From NCBI GenBank assembly GCA_004297395.1, contig SCUO01000075.1, positions 1-61,472 on the forward strand: a stretch of DNA of 61,472 nt, written 5' to 3'. The position numbers were made by a program, and so were the translations under genes. A model generated the notes under the pieces. It had not been told where the DNA came from, ran no database searches, and worked only from the letters and a program-made list of their open reading frames with translations. Of the stretch, positions 52,380 to 61,007 are shown piece after piece. Positions within the stretch are counted from its first letter, which is position 1. Each line of letters begins with the position of its first letter. Source of the stretch: Chloroflexota bacterium (GTDB lineage Bacteria; Chloroflexota; Limnocylindria; Limnocylindrales; CSP1-4).

Positions 52380-52450
52380 GGGGCGGGTCCTGCCGCAGCC
52401 AGGAGCGCGGGCAGCGTGACCTCCCGGCTTGGGCCGGCGCCGGGAATCAT

Positions 52451-52504
52451 GAGAGGCCTCGTGCTACACCGCCGGGGGAACGATGCTGTGCCTCGAGGCC
52501 TCTC
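52451..52504 (+). promoter_or_regulatory. Inverted repeat in the cysS upstream region
   Basis: Perfect 11-bp arms GAGAGGCCTCG (52451-52461) and CGAGGCCTCTC (52494-52504), 32-nt loop. It lies in the 256-bp divergent region before cysS. A TACGAT box is seen near 52588-52593 with GGAGG at about 13 bp before the chosen ATG. No T-box core was found, so cysS is not obviously T-box controlled. Role of the repeat unknown. Confidence 0.35.
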
Positions 52505-52622
52505 CGACGGGAAACGAGGGGGTCGGGGTTTCGTTAGGGCTCGGAGGTCCGTTCCACCCGACAATCCTCCGACGTCGGGGCGTCGCCCTACGATGGCGCC
52601 GCACGGAGGACCCCGCAGCCAG

Positions 52623-54188
52623 ATGTTGCAGCTCGCCGACACGCTCACCCGGACCGTTCGGCCCGTCCGGATTCCCGAGCCCGGGCAGCCCGTGACGATG
52701 TACAGCTGCGGCCCGACCGTGTACCGCTACGCCCACGTCGGGAACCTCCGGACCTTCCTCATGCCGGACCTGATCCGACGGGCCTTGCTGTACCACGGGA
52801 TGGCGGTTCGCCAGGTCCAGAACATCACCGACGTCGGCCACCTCCGCGACGAGCGCTTCGACCGGGGCGACGACCCGATGCTCGTCGCGGCCGGCCTGGA
52901 AGACAAGACGCCGGGCCAGATCGCCGACGCCTACGAGGCCGCCTTCCACGCCGACGCCGCGGTCATGAACCTCCTGCCGGCCCACGTCTACCCGCGGGCA
53001 ACCGAGCACATCCCCGAGATGCTGGCCCTGGCCGAGCGGCTCGAGGACCTCGGCCACGCCTACCGGACGGAGGCCGGCAACGTCTACTTCGCCGTCTCGA
53101 CCTGGCCCGGCTACGGCCGCCTGTCCGGCAACACCCTCGACGCGCTGCGGGCCGGCCACCGGGGCGAGGTCGAGGGCGACAAGCGCGACCCGGCCGACTT
53201 CGCCCTCTGGAAGGCGGCCGGCGAGGGTCGCCTCCTCAAGTGGCCGTCGCGCTGGGGCGACGGCTTCCCGGGCTGGCACCTCGAGTGCTCGGCAATGGCG
53301 ATGCGTCATCTCGGCGACCGTTTCGACATCCACACCGGCGGCGAGGACAACGTCTTCCCCCACCACGAGGACGAGATCGCCCAGTCGGGCCCGATCGTCG
53401 GCGGGCCGCCGGCCGATCTCTGGATTCACGGCGCCTTCCTCATGACGTCGGGCCGGAAGATGGCCAAATCGGCCGGCAATTTCCAGCGGGTCACCGAGCT
53501 GGCGGACGACGGGATCGAGGCCCTGGCCTTCCGCTACCTGTGCCTGACGGCCCGCTACTCGCGCCGGCTGGACTACTCCGAGGAATCCCTTGCGGCCGCC
53601 GCCACGGCCCTCACGGCGCTCCGGTCCCGGCTCCGGGCCCTGGGGCCGGCAGCCGACAACGGCCCATGGGCGGCGCCGGCGGTCCTCGCCGCGGGCCGCG
53701 CGGCCGACCGGCCGACCGGCAGCGCCGCGGGCGTCAGGGGCCACGCCCTGCCAGACGGCCAGGCCGAGCCGGTGGTCGTCGATCGGGCCGGCTCACCGGC
53801 CGCTCCGCTCTCGCCGGCCGGGCGCGAGCTCCACGAGCGCTTCGTGGCCGCGATCGACGACGACCTCGACATGCCCACCGCGGTCGCCACGATCCACGCC
53901 ACACTCCGGGCGGACCTCCCGGCCGACGAGCGACGCTGGCTCGTCCTCGATGCGGATGCCGTGCTCGGCCTCGACCTGCATCGCGTCTGGCAGCCGCAGC
54001 CACCGGCCGCCGTCTTCGAGCCTCGCGTTGATGCCCTGCTCGCCGAGCGAGCGCAGGCCAGGGCAGGCCGCGACTGGGAGCGGGCGGACGAGATCCGAGA
54101 GCGCCTTCGTGCCCTGGGGATGGAACCGGTGGACCTGGCCGACGGAACCACCGAGCTCCGGCTGATCGACCCGTCGAAGGGCGGTTGA
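52623..54188 (+). CDS. cysS: Cysteinyl-tRNA synthetase
   Basis: 521-residue class I synthetase. MYSCGPTVYRYAHVGNLRTF gives the zinc Cys29 and the HIGH-like motif; FPGWHLECSAMAM and HTGGEDNVFPHHEDE are conserved; the KMSKS equivalent is GRKMAKSAGNF. An Ala/Pro/Arg-rich insert of about 50 residues (about 345-400) interrupts the helical DALR region and lengthens the protein. The C-terminal module ARAGRDWERADEIRERL...DGTTELRL is complete. An upstream in-frame ATG adds ten residues but lacks a ribosome binding site. Confidence 0.94.
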   Translation: MLQLADTLTRTVRPVRIPEPGQPVTMYSCGPTVYRYAHVGNLRTFLMPDLIRRALLYHGMAVRQVQNITDVGHLRDERFDRGDDPMLVAAGLEDKTPGQIADAYEAAFHADAAVMNLLPAHVYPRATEHIPEMLALAERLEDLGHAYRTEAGNVYFAVSTWPGYGRLSGNTLDALRAGHRGEVEGDKRDPADFALWKAAGEGRLLKWPSRWGDGFPGWHLECSAMAMRHLGDRFDIHTGGEDNVFPHHEDEIAQSGPIVGGPPADLWIHGAFLMTSGRKMAKSAGNFQRVTELADDGIEALAFRYLCLTARYSRRLDYSEESLAAAATALTALRSRLRALGPAADNGPWAAPAVLAAGRAADRPTGSAAGVRGHALPDGQAEPVVVDRAGSPAAPLSPAGRELHERFVAAIDDDLDMPTAVATIHATLRADLPADERRWLVLDADAVLGLDLHRVWQPQPPAAVFEPRVDALLAERAQARAGRDWERADEIRERLRALGMEPVDLADGTTELRLIDPSKGG

Positions 54189-54227
54189 GCCGCGGCGTCA
54201 GACGGCGCCGGCCGCGCGTCAGGCCGG

Positions 54228-55205
54228 CTACGGGACCGCGAGGTCGGCCCGGTCCCGGAAGCGGTCCAGGACCCGGTAGAAGTTTCGTTTCGAGAGGCGG
54301 TCCCGGTCCGCCTCGGGCGTCGACGTCCAGCCGCGGTGCTCGTGGCGCCGCAGCGGCAGCCCCGCCACCACGATCGCGCGACGCGGCGCCGTCCCCTCCC
54401 CGCGCTCCCGCAGGACGAGGCTCCACCAGATGTCGAGGTTGCGGTAGAACCGGAAGGCCTCATCGAGCGGCCCGGCCGCGACGGCGTCGGCGCGCCGCAC
54501 GGCCAGGAGGTAGGCCTCGATCGCGGCCGCGTCGCCGTTCGTGGTCTCCTCGAACCGCCGGAGGTCGGCCGATCGCAGCCCGAACGGGCCGGCGACGGCG
54601 ACGTCCGGGTCGGCCAGGGCGCCGACGAGCGGCGTGACGACGTCTCCCGTGGGCTCGACGCTCGTGTCCATGACGATGACAACCTCGCCGGCGGCGCGCC
54701 GCAGCCCGACGTTGAGTGCCGCCGCCCAGCCGAGTCGGGCGCTCGTCCGGACGACCTCGACCTCGACCTCGACGTCGACCTCGAGCTCCCCGTCCGCCGG
54801 ACCAGGAATCGGCAGCCGATGCGCCTGGGCCGGATCGGGGGCGTCCGCGACGATGACGACCTGCGTCCCCCGCGGCGAGGTTCCGCGGAGCCCCGCGATC
54901 GCCCGGTCGAGGTCGTCGGGCTGGTCGGTCGCGACGAGGATCACCGTCGCCGGGCAGGTCGGCGGCTCGCCGAGCCGGCTCGGCACCGCCTCGCTCCGGC
55001 CGTAGCGGACCCCGACCTCGTCGGCGACGTCGGGCGGGTGAAGGGGCTCGAGCCGGAAGTCGGTTCCGCGGTCGACCACGCGCCAGCCGGCGGCCTCGAT
55101 CTCGGCCCGCAGGCGGTCGGCCTCGGGCCAGTCCCGCGCGGCGCGGGCCGCGGCCCGGGCGTGGGCGGCGTCGAGGACCGGTTGCGGGACGTACGGCCGG
55201 CTCAC
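54228..55205 (-). CDS. Glycosyltransferase family 2 with N-terminal CysRS-tail-like domain
   Basis: 325 residues. Residues about 11-53 (ARAARDWPEADRLRAEI, then VVDRGTDFRL) align with the C-terminal module of CysRS encoded 1 kb away (ARAGRDWERADEIRERL, DGTTELRL). A GT2 domain follows (about 86-300): VILVATDQPDDLDRAIAGL, then ARLGWAAALNVGLRRAAGE and the DxD-like MDTS. No membrane helix. GTG start overlapping the DinB stop (GTGA). It converges on cysS with 39 bp between stops. Product unknown. The shared module suggests tRNA or synthetase contact, which is inference. Confidence 0.8.
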   Translation of the reverse strand: MSRPYVPQPVLDAAHARAAARAARDWPEADRLRAEIEAAGWRVVDRGTDFRLEPLHPPDVADEVGVRYGRSEAVPSRLGEPPTCPATVILVATDQPDDLDRAIAGLRGTSPRGTQVVIVADAPDPAQAHRLPIPGPADGELEVDVEVEVEVVRTSARLGWAAALNVGLRRAAGEVVIVMDTSVEPTGDVVTPLVGALADPDVAVAGPFGLRSADLRRFEETTNGDAAAIEAYLLAVRRADAVAAGPLDEAFRFYRNLDIWWSLVLRERGEGTAPRRAIVVAGLPLRRHEHRGWTSTPEADRDRLSKRNFYRVLDRFRDRADLAVP

Positions 55206-55705
55206 CCCGTCGTCCCCCGGTACGGTGCCCGACGATCGATGTCGCCGACGTACTCCGGCCGGTTCGGGTGATCGAGGAGCTGGCGGATGGCGAGGATCTC
55301 GCCGGTGTGGAACCAGTAGTGGTAGGTGACCCGGAGGATCGCGGTCCCGACCTGGCGCGGGGGCGAGCCGGGGAGCCGGCCGAGCATCGCCGGCTCGTCG
55401 AAGGCATCGAGCTCGACATCCGCGGCCGCCGTCACCCGCTTCCAGGCCGCCAGCATGGTGGCCAGCGACGGCGTCGTCGCCGGTCCGCCGTTCGCGGCCA
55501 CCTCGTTGAGGATCGGCTCGGGCGTTCGGCCGGCCAGCCGGGTCAGCCAGTAGCGCTGCTCGTGCCAGGCCATGTGGCCCACGATCCAGCCGATCGAGTT
55601 CATCGGCTCGAATCGGCGGAACCCGTCGACCTCGGGCACCCCGCGGAGCCCGCGGCGCCATTCCGACCTGGCGAACCGGAGCTGCTCCACGAGGGGGTGG
55701 GTCAC
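55202..55705 (-). CDS. DinB/YfiT family protein
   Basis: 167-residue four-helix-bundle protein. The metal-binding His set is visible: NSIGWIVGHMAWHEQRYW (His44, His48) and VTYHYWFHTGEILAIRQLL near 128-140. Members include thiol-dependent transferases that use bacillithiol or mycothiol; many remain unassigned. It overlaps the deoxyribosyltransferase-like gene and the glycosyltransferase by 4 bp each, forming a three-gene unit. The substrate cannot be told. Confidence 0.85.
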   Translation of the reverse strand: MTHPLVEQLRFARSEWRRGLRGVPEVDGFRRFEPMNSIGWIVGHMAWHEQRYWLTRLAGRTPEPILNEVAANGGPATTPSLATMLAAWKRVTAAADVELDAFDEPAMLGRLPGSPPRQVGTAILRVTYHYWFHTGEILAIRQLLDHPNRPEYVGDIDRRAPYRGTTG

Positions 55706-56133
55706 CGGGCGGCCTCCAGCTCGGCGAGGGCGCCGAGGACGGCCGCGGCGATGTCGTCCGTGCCCGTCCAGGGCAGATCGACGCGGAGGGTCGCCGCCTC
55801 GGTCAGCATCGGGTTGTAGCCCGACCCGCCGCTGCCCTCGATGCGCCGGATGTCGGTCCGAACGGCAACGATCGGCTTCTTCGTCCCGTAGGCGTAGCCG
55901 ACCTCCCAGGCCGTGCCCGAATCCGGGTCCGGGCCGTCCATGATCGCAACGAGGGCGTCGGCCCAGTCGATGCCACCGACGTCATGGGCGAAGACGCCGG
56001 CCGCGGTCTTGCCCTTCTCCTGGTCCTGGGGCAGGAAGACCTCGTGGCCGCCGTTCCGGAGGGCCGCGGCGAGCTCGGCGTTCCAGGCTCGTTCGGCGGC
56101 CGAGAAGAGCGGCCCGGCGAAGTAGATCCGCAT
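55702..56133 (-). CDS. Nucleoside 2-deoxyribosyltransferase-like protein
   Basis: 143-residue Rossmann-like protein. MRIYFAGPLFSAAERAWN begins the fold; DALVAIMDGPDPDSGTAWEVGYAYG carries substrate-binding Asp residues and the nucleophile-type Glu77. Family members cleave or swap bases on (deoxy)nucleosides; relatives act on 5'-monophosphates. A GATACT box ends 7 bp before the ATG, and the intervening GGGGG could also serve as a weak ribosome site. First gene of the unit with DinB and the glycosyltransferase. Confidence 0.87.
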   Translation of the reverse strand: MRIYFAGPLFSAAERAWNAELAAALRNGGHEVFLPQDQEKGKTAAGVFAHDVGGIDWADALVAIMDGPDPDSGTAWEVGYAYGTKKPIVAVRTDIRRIEGSGGSGYNPMLTEAATLRVDLPWTGTDDIAAAVLGALAELEAAR

Positions 56134-56140
56134 CCCCCGA

Positions 56141-56146
56141 AGTATC
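56141..56146 (-). promoter_or_regulatory. -10 box of the deoxyribosyltransferase-DinB-glycosyltransferase unit
   Basis: GATACT on the minus strand, 7 bp before the ATG. Divergent to the lipoprotein gene, for which GACAAT near 56221-56226 on the plus strand is a candidate. Confidence 0.45.
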
Positions 56147-56172
56147 GCCCGGGTCCGTCGCAGCCGTGGGGT

Positions 56173-56211
56173 CGTGGACGAGGTCGCTTATGCGGCCGTG
56201 GACGAGGTCGC
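56173..56211. repeat. 15-bp direct repeat in a divergent promoter region
   Basis: CGTGGACGAGGTCGC at 56173-56187 and again at 56197-56211 (24-bp period). It lies between the deoxyribosyltransferase-like gene and the lipoprotein gene. The spacing is close to two helical turns, so it could be a pair of regulator sites, or a chance duplication. Confidence 0.45.
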
Positions 56212-56269
56212 CGGGCGGGGCGACAATGGGCCCGCGTCGCGTCCCGGCCAGACCCACGGGAGTCAGCCC

Positions 56270-56947
56270 ATGCCGAGCCAACCGCCCCGGCGCCGCCTCC
56301 GCGCCGCAACGGCGAGTGCCGCGGTCACGATCGCCCTCGCGCTCGTCCTGGGCGCGTGCAGTGGCGCGGCGAGCCCGAGCCCCAGCCCCAGTCCCAGCCC
56401 GACTCCGACGGCGATCGTCAGCCCCGGCGCCGCCGAGCTCCGCATCCCGCTGCCGTCAGGCTGGCACGAGATCGAGTTGACCGAGGTCGGGCTGCAGGCC
56501 GAGATCGATGCCCTGGTCGCGACCAACCCGGAAGCCGCCGAGACGATCCGCCAGCTGCTCGCCAGTGGCGCGTTCGAGGGCTTCCTGTTCTATGGCATCG
56601 GGTACGAGGGGACCGAACCGATCGGCAACGTCACGGCCGTGACCTTCCCGATGCCCGGCCTCGGCCTCGATACGCTGACGCCGCTCATCACGGGCCAGCT
56701 CGAGCAAATCGGGGCGACGGACGTCCGGACCTCGGAGCGGACGGTGCTCGGGACGCCGGGTCTCGTGATCGACTACCACGCCCAGGACGGCGAGGGGGCC
56801 TCCGGCACGATCACCGGTCGGGCCTACGTCGCGATCGTCGAGGGCGCCGTCTACGACATCACGGTGACCTGCGCCGCGGCCGATCCGGCTCCCTGCCTGG
56901 CCGACGCCGACGCCATGGTCGACGGCGCGACGCTCGTCGCGCGCTAG
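56270..56947 (+). CDS. Putative lipoprotein
   Basis: 225 residues. Signal peptide with lipobox VLGACSG (Cys about 26), then a Ser-Pro repeat linker (SPSPSPSPSPTP) and a globular domain (about 50-225). The domain has PLPSGWHEIELTEVGLQAEI, and TPGLVIDYHAQDGEGASG near the end; overall it resembles LpqN/Mog1-like folds, but this is weak. One Cys pair (TCAAADPAPC) near the end may form a disulfide. ATG with GGGAG about 9 bp upstream. Function unknown. Confidence 0.72.
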   Translation: MPSQPPRRRLRAATASAAVTIALALVLGACSGAASPSPSPSPSPTPTAIVSPGAAELRIPLPSGWHEIELTEVGLQAEIDALVATNPEAAETIRQLLASGAFEGFLFYGIGYEGTEPIGNVTAVTFPMPGLGLDTLTPLITGQLEQIGATDVRTSERTVLGTPGLVIDYHAQDGEGASGTITGRAYVAIVEGAVYDITVTCAAADPAPCLADADAMVDGATLVAR

Positions 56948-57014
56948 CCAGGCGAGCCGGGCCGCTTGCCTGCCCCGGCCCCGCCGGACCGACCTGCCTG
57001 ATCGTCCGCCGGCC

Positions 57015-58181
57015 TCAGGGCTTGGCGACGACGACGCTCGAGGCGACGTTCGACGACGGGGCGTACGTCCAACCTGTGGCCGCGAGGTCGCCGACGCTGA
57101 ACATGACATTGGCTGCCTTCTTGTTGAGCGCCGAGCTCACCAGCGAACAGCTCCCGTTGTCACTTGTCAGGCAGCTCGTTGCCCCGGATCCGGCCGACCA
57201 GCTGCCGCTGACCGTCACCCCGGCGACCGGCAAGCCATGCTCATCCACGACCCCGACCGTCACGGTGGCGGTCCACGTCCGGCCGCTCGAGGCGGCGGTC
57301 CCGGACAGGCTGCCGACCCACATGTCGGCGGCGGGCGGCGGCGGGGTCACGGTCCAGGCATAGCCGGCGGCCCAGCTCACCGCGGCCAGCTTGGCCTGGC
57401 CCGCGATCGAGGGATGGAAGTAATCGCCCGAGACGTCGCTCTTCGCGAACTGGGTGTTGAAGACGGCGTTACCGTCGAACCGGCAGCGCGCGGCGAAGGC
57501 GGCGCAGACCTCGGCCAGCTGGGTGTTGAAGTCGATGTTCCGCTGCCGCACCGCCTGGCGACGCTGGACGTCGACCCCCTGGGTGGATGTCGGGTTGGCG
57601 AGCAGCGATTGGCAGATGTCCCCGGCCGACCAGACGAACCGGGCCAGGAAGCTGCCCTTGAACAGCGACCAGAGCTGGTAGACGTCCGGGATGCTGGCGA
57701 CATAGACGGAGGTCTCCGGCGAGCTCGTCGTCAGGGTCGTCATCGCGGTCTCGAACTGGGCCCGGAAGGTGGCGACCGAGGTCATCTGCGCAACCGTGTC
57801 CGTGCACACGTCGTTGCCCCCGATGAGGACGGTCAGGTAGTCCGGCTGGACGGCCGCCGCCGCCTGCATCTGGGCGTTCAGATCGACCATCTTCGCCCCG
57901 CTGACCGAGAGGTTCGCAGTCGTCCCGACGATCGGCGCGCCCATGGCCACCAGCCGCTGGTAGTGGCTGTTGACGGTCGCGTTCGTGCCCGTCGCCCACG
58001 AGTTCTGTGGCGCGTCGACGCCGAGCGACCCGGCGCTGCTCGCGGCCTGGGTGATCGAGTCGCCCACCGCCGCCATGGAGAGCGGCAGTGGGGCCGTCTC
58101 GGCAGCCGCCGCGCCCGTCGCCACGAGCCCGCTCAGAACCACGACCGCGACGACCGCGGCCAGCACCACTCGTCGGATCAT
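57015..58181 (-). CDS. Secreted SGNH/GDSL hydrolase with Ig-like C-terminal domain
   Basis: 388 residues. Signal peptide (1-27, ending GAAAAETA), SGNH hydrolase with GDS (Ser42), oxyanion Asn in IGGNDVCTD and the Asp/His pair in SGDYFHPSIAGQAKLA, then a Pro-rich linker and an Ig-like domain of about 90 residues (WVGSLSGTAASSGRTWTATVT onward). It is probably a secreted esterase, lipase or carbohydrate deacetylase; the C-terminal domain may bind a surface or polysaccharide. ATG chosen for AGGAGG at about 9 bp. Confidence 0.88.
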   Translation of the reverse strand: MIRRVVLAAVVAVVVLSGLVATGAAAAETAPLPLSMAAVGDSITQAASSAGSLGVDAPQNSWATGTNATVNSHYQRLVAMGAPIVGTTANLSVSGAKMVDLNAQMQAAAAVQPDYLTVLIGGNDVCTDTVAQMTSVATFRAQFETAMTTLTTSSPETSVYVASIPDVYQLWSLFKGSFLARFVWSAGDICQSLLANPTSTQGVDVQRRQAVRQRNIDFNTQLAEVCAAFAARCRFDGNAVFNTQFAKSDVSGDYFHPSIAGQAKLAAVSWAAGYAWTVTPPPPAADMWVGSLSGTAASSGRTWTATVTVGVVDEHGLPVAGVTVSGSWSAGSGATSCLTSDNGSCSLVSSALNKKAANVMFSVGDLAATGWTYAPSSNVASSVVVAKP

Positions 58182-58217
58182 GGGGGACCCCTCCTCCGCC
58201 TGCTCGATCGGCGGTTC

Positions 58218-58246
58218 ACGATAGCGGCGACGCCGGTCGCCCACAA
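58218..58246 (-). promoter_or_regulatory. -35/-10 promoter of the SGNH hydrolase
   Basis: TTGTGG (58246-58241) and TATCGT (58223-58218) on the minus strand with an exact 17-bp spacer; leader about 30 nt. One of the few sites here with a -35-like element at proper distance. Confidence 0.45.
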
Positions 58247-58362
58247 GGCATGCGCGCTGGTGACGGCCCGACCCGTTGCCTGGTCCGCAGTCGCGTAGTG
58301 TGCGCAGGCGGCGTTTGCCGGCGACCATACGGGCCTGCTCCGCCTCCGAGAGGAACTCGGAC

Positions 58363-59205
58363 TTGACCGACTCGCCAACTTCTGCACAGGTAGATCTGGA
58401 TCAAGGGCTGACGCCTGCAGCTCGCCCGAACAACCCCTCGGAACGCCGGCCGGCCACGGCCCGGCATGCCTGGATCCCGCGCCAGCACGGCGCCTGGGCG
58501 ATGCTGCTCCTGCCGCTGCTGCTCGGCGTGGCCGCCAGCCGCCCCGACCCGTGGCACCTGGCCCTCGGTGGCGCCGCGCTCGCCGGCTACCTCGGATCGG
58601 CCGCGCTGCAGGCCTGGGCCAGGGCTCGCCGGTCGCCCATCTACCGGGCCCCGATCGCCGTGTACGGTGCCGCGTTCGCCGTCCTCGGGCTGCCCCTGGC
58701 CTGGTCCTTCCCGGCGCTGGTGCTGGCCGTCGTCGTGATCGCTCCCGCTGCGCTCGTGGTGTTCGGCGGAGCGCGTCCGGGGACACGTCGCGACCTCGCG
58801 AACAGCCTCGCCCAGGTTGCCCAGGCGCTCGTGCTCGTGCCGGCCGCGGCGTACGTGTCAAGTGCCTTCGAGCTCGCCCGAGTCGTCCCCGCCACGGGGG
58901 TCGCCGCCGGCTACCTCATCGGAACCGTCCTCGTCGTCCGGTCTGTCCTCCGGGAGCGCGGCAACGGGGCCTTCGCTGCGCTCTCGATCGCGTTCCACGT
59001 GGTCCTCGCCGTGCTCGCGGCGCTCCTCCTCCCGGCCGCGTACCTGCCCCTGGCCGCTGCCCTCGCGATCCGCGCGCTCGCGCTGCCCGTCGTCCAGCGA
59101 CGCCTGGCCCGGGCCCGGCGACCGCTTCGCCCGATCCACGTGGGCATGGTCGAGATCGTCGCCTCGATCACCGTCGTCGCCATCGCCTTCCTCGCCCCGT
59201 TGTAG
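58363..59205 (+). CDS. YwiC-like membrane protein
   Basis: 280 residues with about eight membrane helices. The N-terminal WIPRQHGAWAMLLLPLLLG is the YwiC-family signature; the family is of unknown function, found near nitrate or nitrite metabolism genes in some Firmicutes. I chose TTG (TDSPTSAQVD follows) because AGAGG lies about 9 bp upstream; the true start could differ, since no ATG precedes the signature. It is divergent from the SGNH hydrolase gene. Confidence 0.78.
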   Translation: MTDSPTSAQVDLDQGLTPAARPNNPSERRPATARHAWIPRQHGAWAMLLLPLLLGVAASRPDPWHLALGGAALAGYLGSAALQAWARARRSPIYRAPIAVYGAAFAVLGLPLAWSFPALVLAVVVIAPAALVVFGGARPGTRRDLANSLAQVAQALVLVPAAAYVSSAFELARVVPATGVAAGYLIGTVLVVRSVLRERGNGAFAALSIAFHVVLAVLAALLLPAAYLPLAAALAIRALALPVVQRRLARARRPLRPIHVGMVEIVASITVVAIAFLAPL

Positions 59206-59311
59206 CGGCCCGCTGCTCGTCACGGTCCCGGCTCGGTTCGAGCGGCGGTGCGCCCGGGACGCGCGGCCATCCCCACCGCTACCCTCAGGGCGCGCCCCGA
59301 GGAGGACACCC

Positions 59312-60463
59312 ATGACCGATCTGCTGTACGCGTCGCCCCTGACCCTGGACCCGGACTGGACGCCCGACACCCTCGCCGTGCAGGCCGGCCGGCCCGCGCG
59401 GGTGCCCGGCGCCCCTGTGAACCCGGCCATCACGATGAGCTCGACATACGTGCACGACGCGAGCCTGGAATACGGCCGTGACGGCAACGCGGGCTGGGGC
59501 GCGCTCGAGGCCGCCCTCGGGGCGCTCGATGGCGGCCGCGCCGTGACCTTTGCCTCGGGCCTCGCCGCGACCACGGCGATCGCCGACCTCGTGCCGCTGG
59601 GCGGGACGGTGGTGCTCTCGTCAGTGACGTACTACGGCGTGCGGAACGTCTTCGAGCGGCTGGCGGCCGCGGGCCGCCTCCGCGTCCGGATGGTGCCGCC
59701 GGACGACACGGCCGTGATCCTCGAGGCGGCCGATGAGGCGGCCATGGTCTGGGTGGAATCGATCGCCAACCCCCTCATGGTCGTGGCCGACGTGCCGGCG
59801 ATCGCTGCCGGCGCGCGCGAGCGGGGCGCGCTGACGGTGGTGGATTCGACGTTCGCGACGCCACTCCGCCAGCGGCCCCTCGACCTCGGCGCGGACATCG
59901 CCATGCACTCCGCGACGAAGCTCATCGGCGGCCACTCCGACCTGCTCCTGGGGGCGGCCGTGTGCCGCGACGAGGCGCACGCCAGGCATCTCGCCACCCA
60001 ACGTCACGACCACGGCGCGATCCCGGGCGGCCTCGAGGCTTTCCTGGCCCTGCGCGGCCTGCGGACGCTCGCCGTCCGCCTGGACAGGGCGGAGGCGTCG
60101 GCCGCCGAGCTCGCGCGCCGGCTCGGCTCGCACCGGCACGTCTCGCGGGTCAACTACCCGGGGTTGCCCGGCGATTCGCAGCACGAGCGCGCCGCTCGCG
60201 TGTTGCCGTTCGGCTCGGGCTCGATGGTGTCGTTCGAGGTTGCCGGGACGGTCGAGCAGACCGACGCGTTTCTCGCCGGCCTGCGGCTCCTGACCCATGC
60301 CACCAGCCTCGGCGGCGTGGAGACGCTCATCGAGCGTCGCGCGCGGTATGCCGGCGACGCCGCGATCGCGGGCCCGACGCTGTGTCGCCTGTCCGTTGGC
60401 ATCGAGAACGTCGAGGACCTGTGGACCGATCTCGACCGGGCCCTCCAGGCGGCATGCGGATGA
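59312..60463 (+). CDS. Cys/Met metabolism PLP-dependent enzyme
   Basis: 383-residue fold-type I enzyme of the cystathionine gamma-synthase/beta-lyase/gamma-lyase group. PLP Lys in DIAMHSATKLIGGHSDLL; TLAVQAGRPARVPGAPVNPAI at the start; VWVESIANPLMVVADV and the final ETLIERRARYAG region, with an Arg/Ser substrate loop. Residues that separate synthase from lyase cannot be judged by eye. Strong GGAGG at about 8 bp. It stands 106 bp after the YwiC-like gene and 16 bp before DUF1801. Confidence 0.9.
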   Translation: MTDLLYASPLTLDPDWTPDTLAVQAGRPARVPGAPVNPAITMSSTYVHDASLEYGRDGNAGWGALEAALGALDGGRAVTFASGLAATTAIADLVPLGGTVVLSSVTYYGVRNVFERLAAAGRLRVRMVPPDDTAVILEAADEAAMVWVESIANPLMVVADVPAIAAGARERGALTVVDSTFATPLRQRPLDLGADIAMHSATKLIGGHSDLLLGAAVCRDEAHARHLATQRHDHGAIPGGLEAFLALRGLRTLAVRLDRAEASAAELARRLGSHRHVSRVNYPGLPGDSQHERAARVLPFGSGSMVSFEVAGTVEQTDAFLAGLRLLTHATSLGGVETLIERRARYAGDAAIAGPTLCRLSVGIENVEDLWTDLDRALQAACG

Positions 60464-60479
60464 CCAGGAGGTCAACACC

Positions 60480-60953
60480 GTGACGGCGAAGGCAGGCAAG
60501 GGCGCCGCCGGAACGGGCGCCCACGACAACGTCCTCGCCACCCTGCCGGCCGCCATGACCGGCAGGGCGAGCCCAGCGAAGGCCGCGGTCGGCGACAAGC
60601 CGGTCTTCGACTACATCAGCAGCCTGCCGCAGCCGCACCGCGCCATCGCCGAGCGCGTCGATGCCCTGGCGGCCAGCACGCTGCCGGGCCTGCAGCGTTC
60701 CGTGAAGTGGGGCATGGCCTGGTACGGCGTCGGCGACGGCTGGTGCTTCGCCTGCGGCGGCTTCGCCGGCCACGTCAAGCTCGTGTTCGGGCGCGGGACG
60801 TCCCTCACGCCGGTCCCGCCGGTCACGCCGATCGGGATGGGCAAAGCCTCGCGCGGGGTCGAGCTCGAATCCGTGGACGACCTTGACGAAGGCCAGATTG
60901 CGTCGTGGATGCGACAGGCGACGGCCATGCCCGGCTTCGGGAAGAAGGGGTGA
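60480..60953 (+). CDS. DUF1801 domain protein
   Basis: 157 residues. After a flexible N-terminus (1-38), the domain runs KPVFDYISSLPQPHRAIAERVDALAA, then SVKWGMAWYGVGDGWCFACGGFAGHVKLVFGRG and a Gly/Lys-rich end. This is the YdhG/DUF1801 type, a CyaY-like fold of unknown function. GTG start with AGGAGG 8 bp upstream. It directly follows the PLP enzyme and is probably cotranscribed. Confidence 0.85.
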   Translation: MTAKAGKGAAGTGAHDNVLATLPAAMTGRASPAKAAVGDKPVFDYISSLPQPHRAIAERVDALAASTLPGLQRSVKWGMAWYGVGDGWCFACGGFAGHVKLVFGRGTSLTPVPPVTPIGMGKASRGVELESVDDLDEGQIASWMRQATAMPGFGKKG

Positions 60954-61007
60954 GCCCGCCAGCCCGTGCCGACGTCTTTGGACGCGAACCAGATGTCGGA
61001 ACGGGCT

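Noticed and set aside
52380-52622. T-box upstream of cysS
   Set aside because: No GGGTGGNACCGCG core or typical terminator on the plus strand.
54228-55661. Longer 477-residue version of the CysRS-tail glycosyltransferase
   Set aside because: Its first 150 residues are the shadow of the DinB gene; the GTGA overlap at 55205 gives a sound start.
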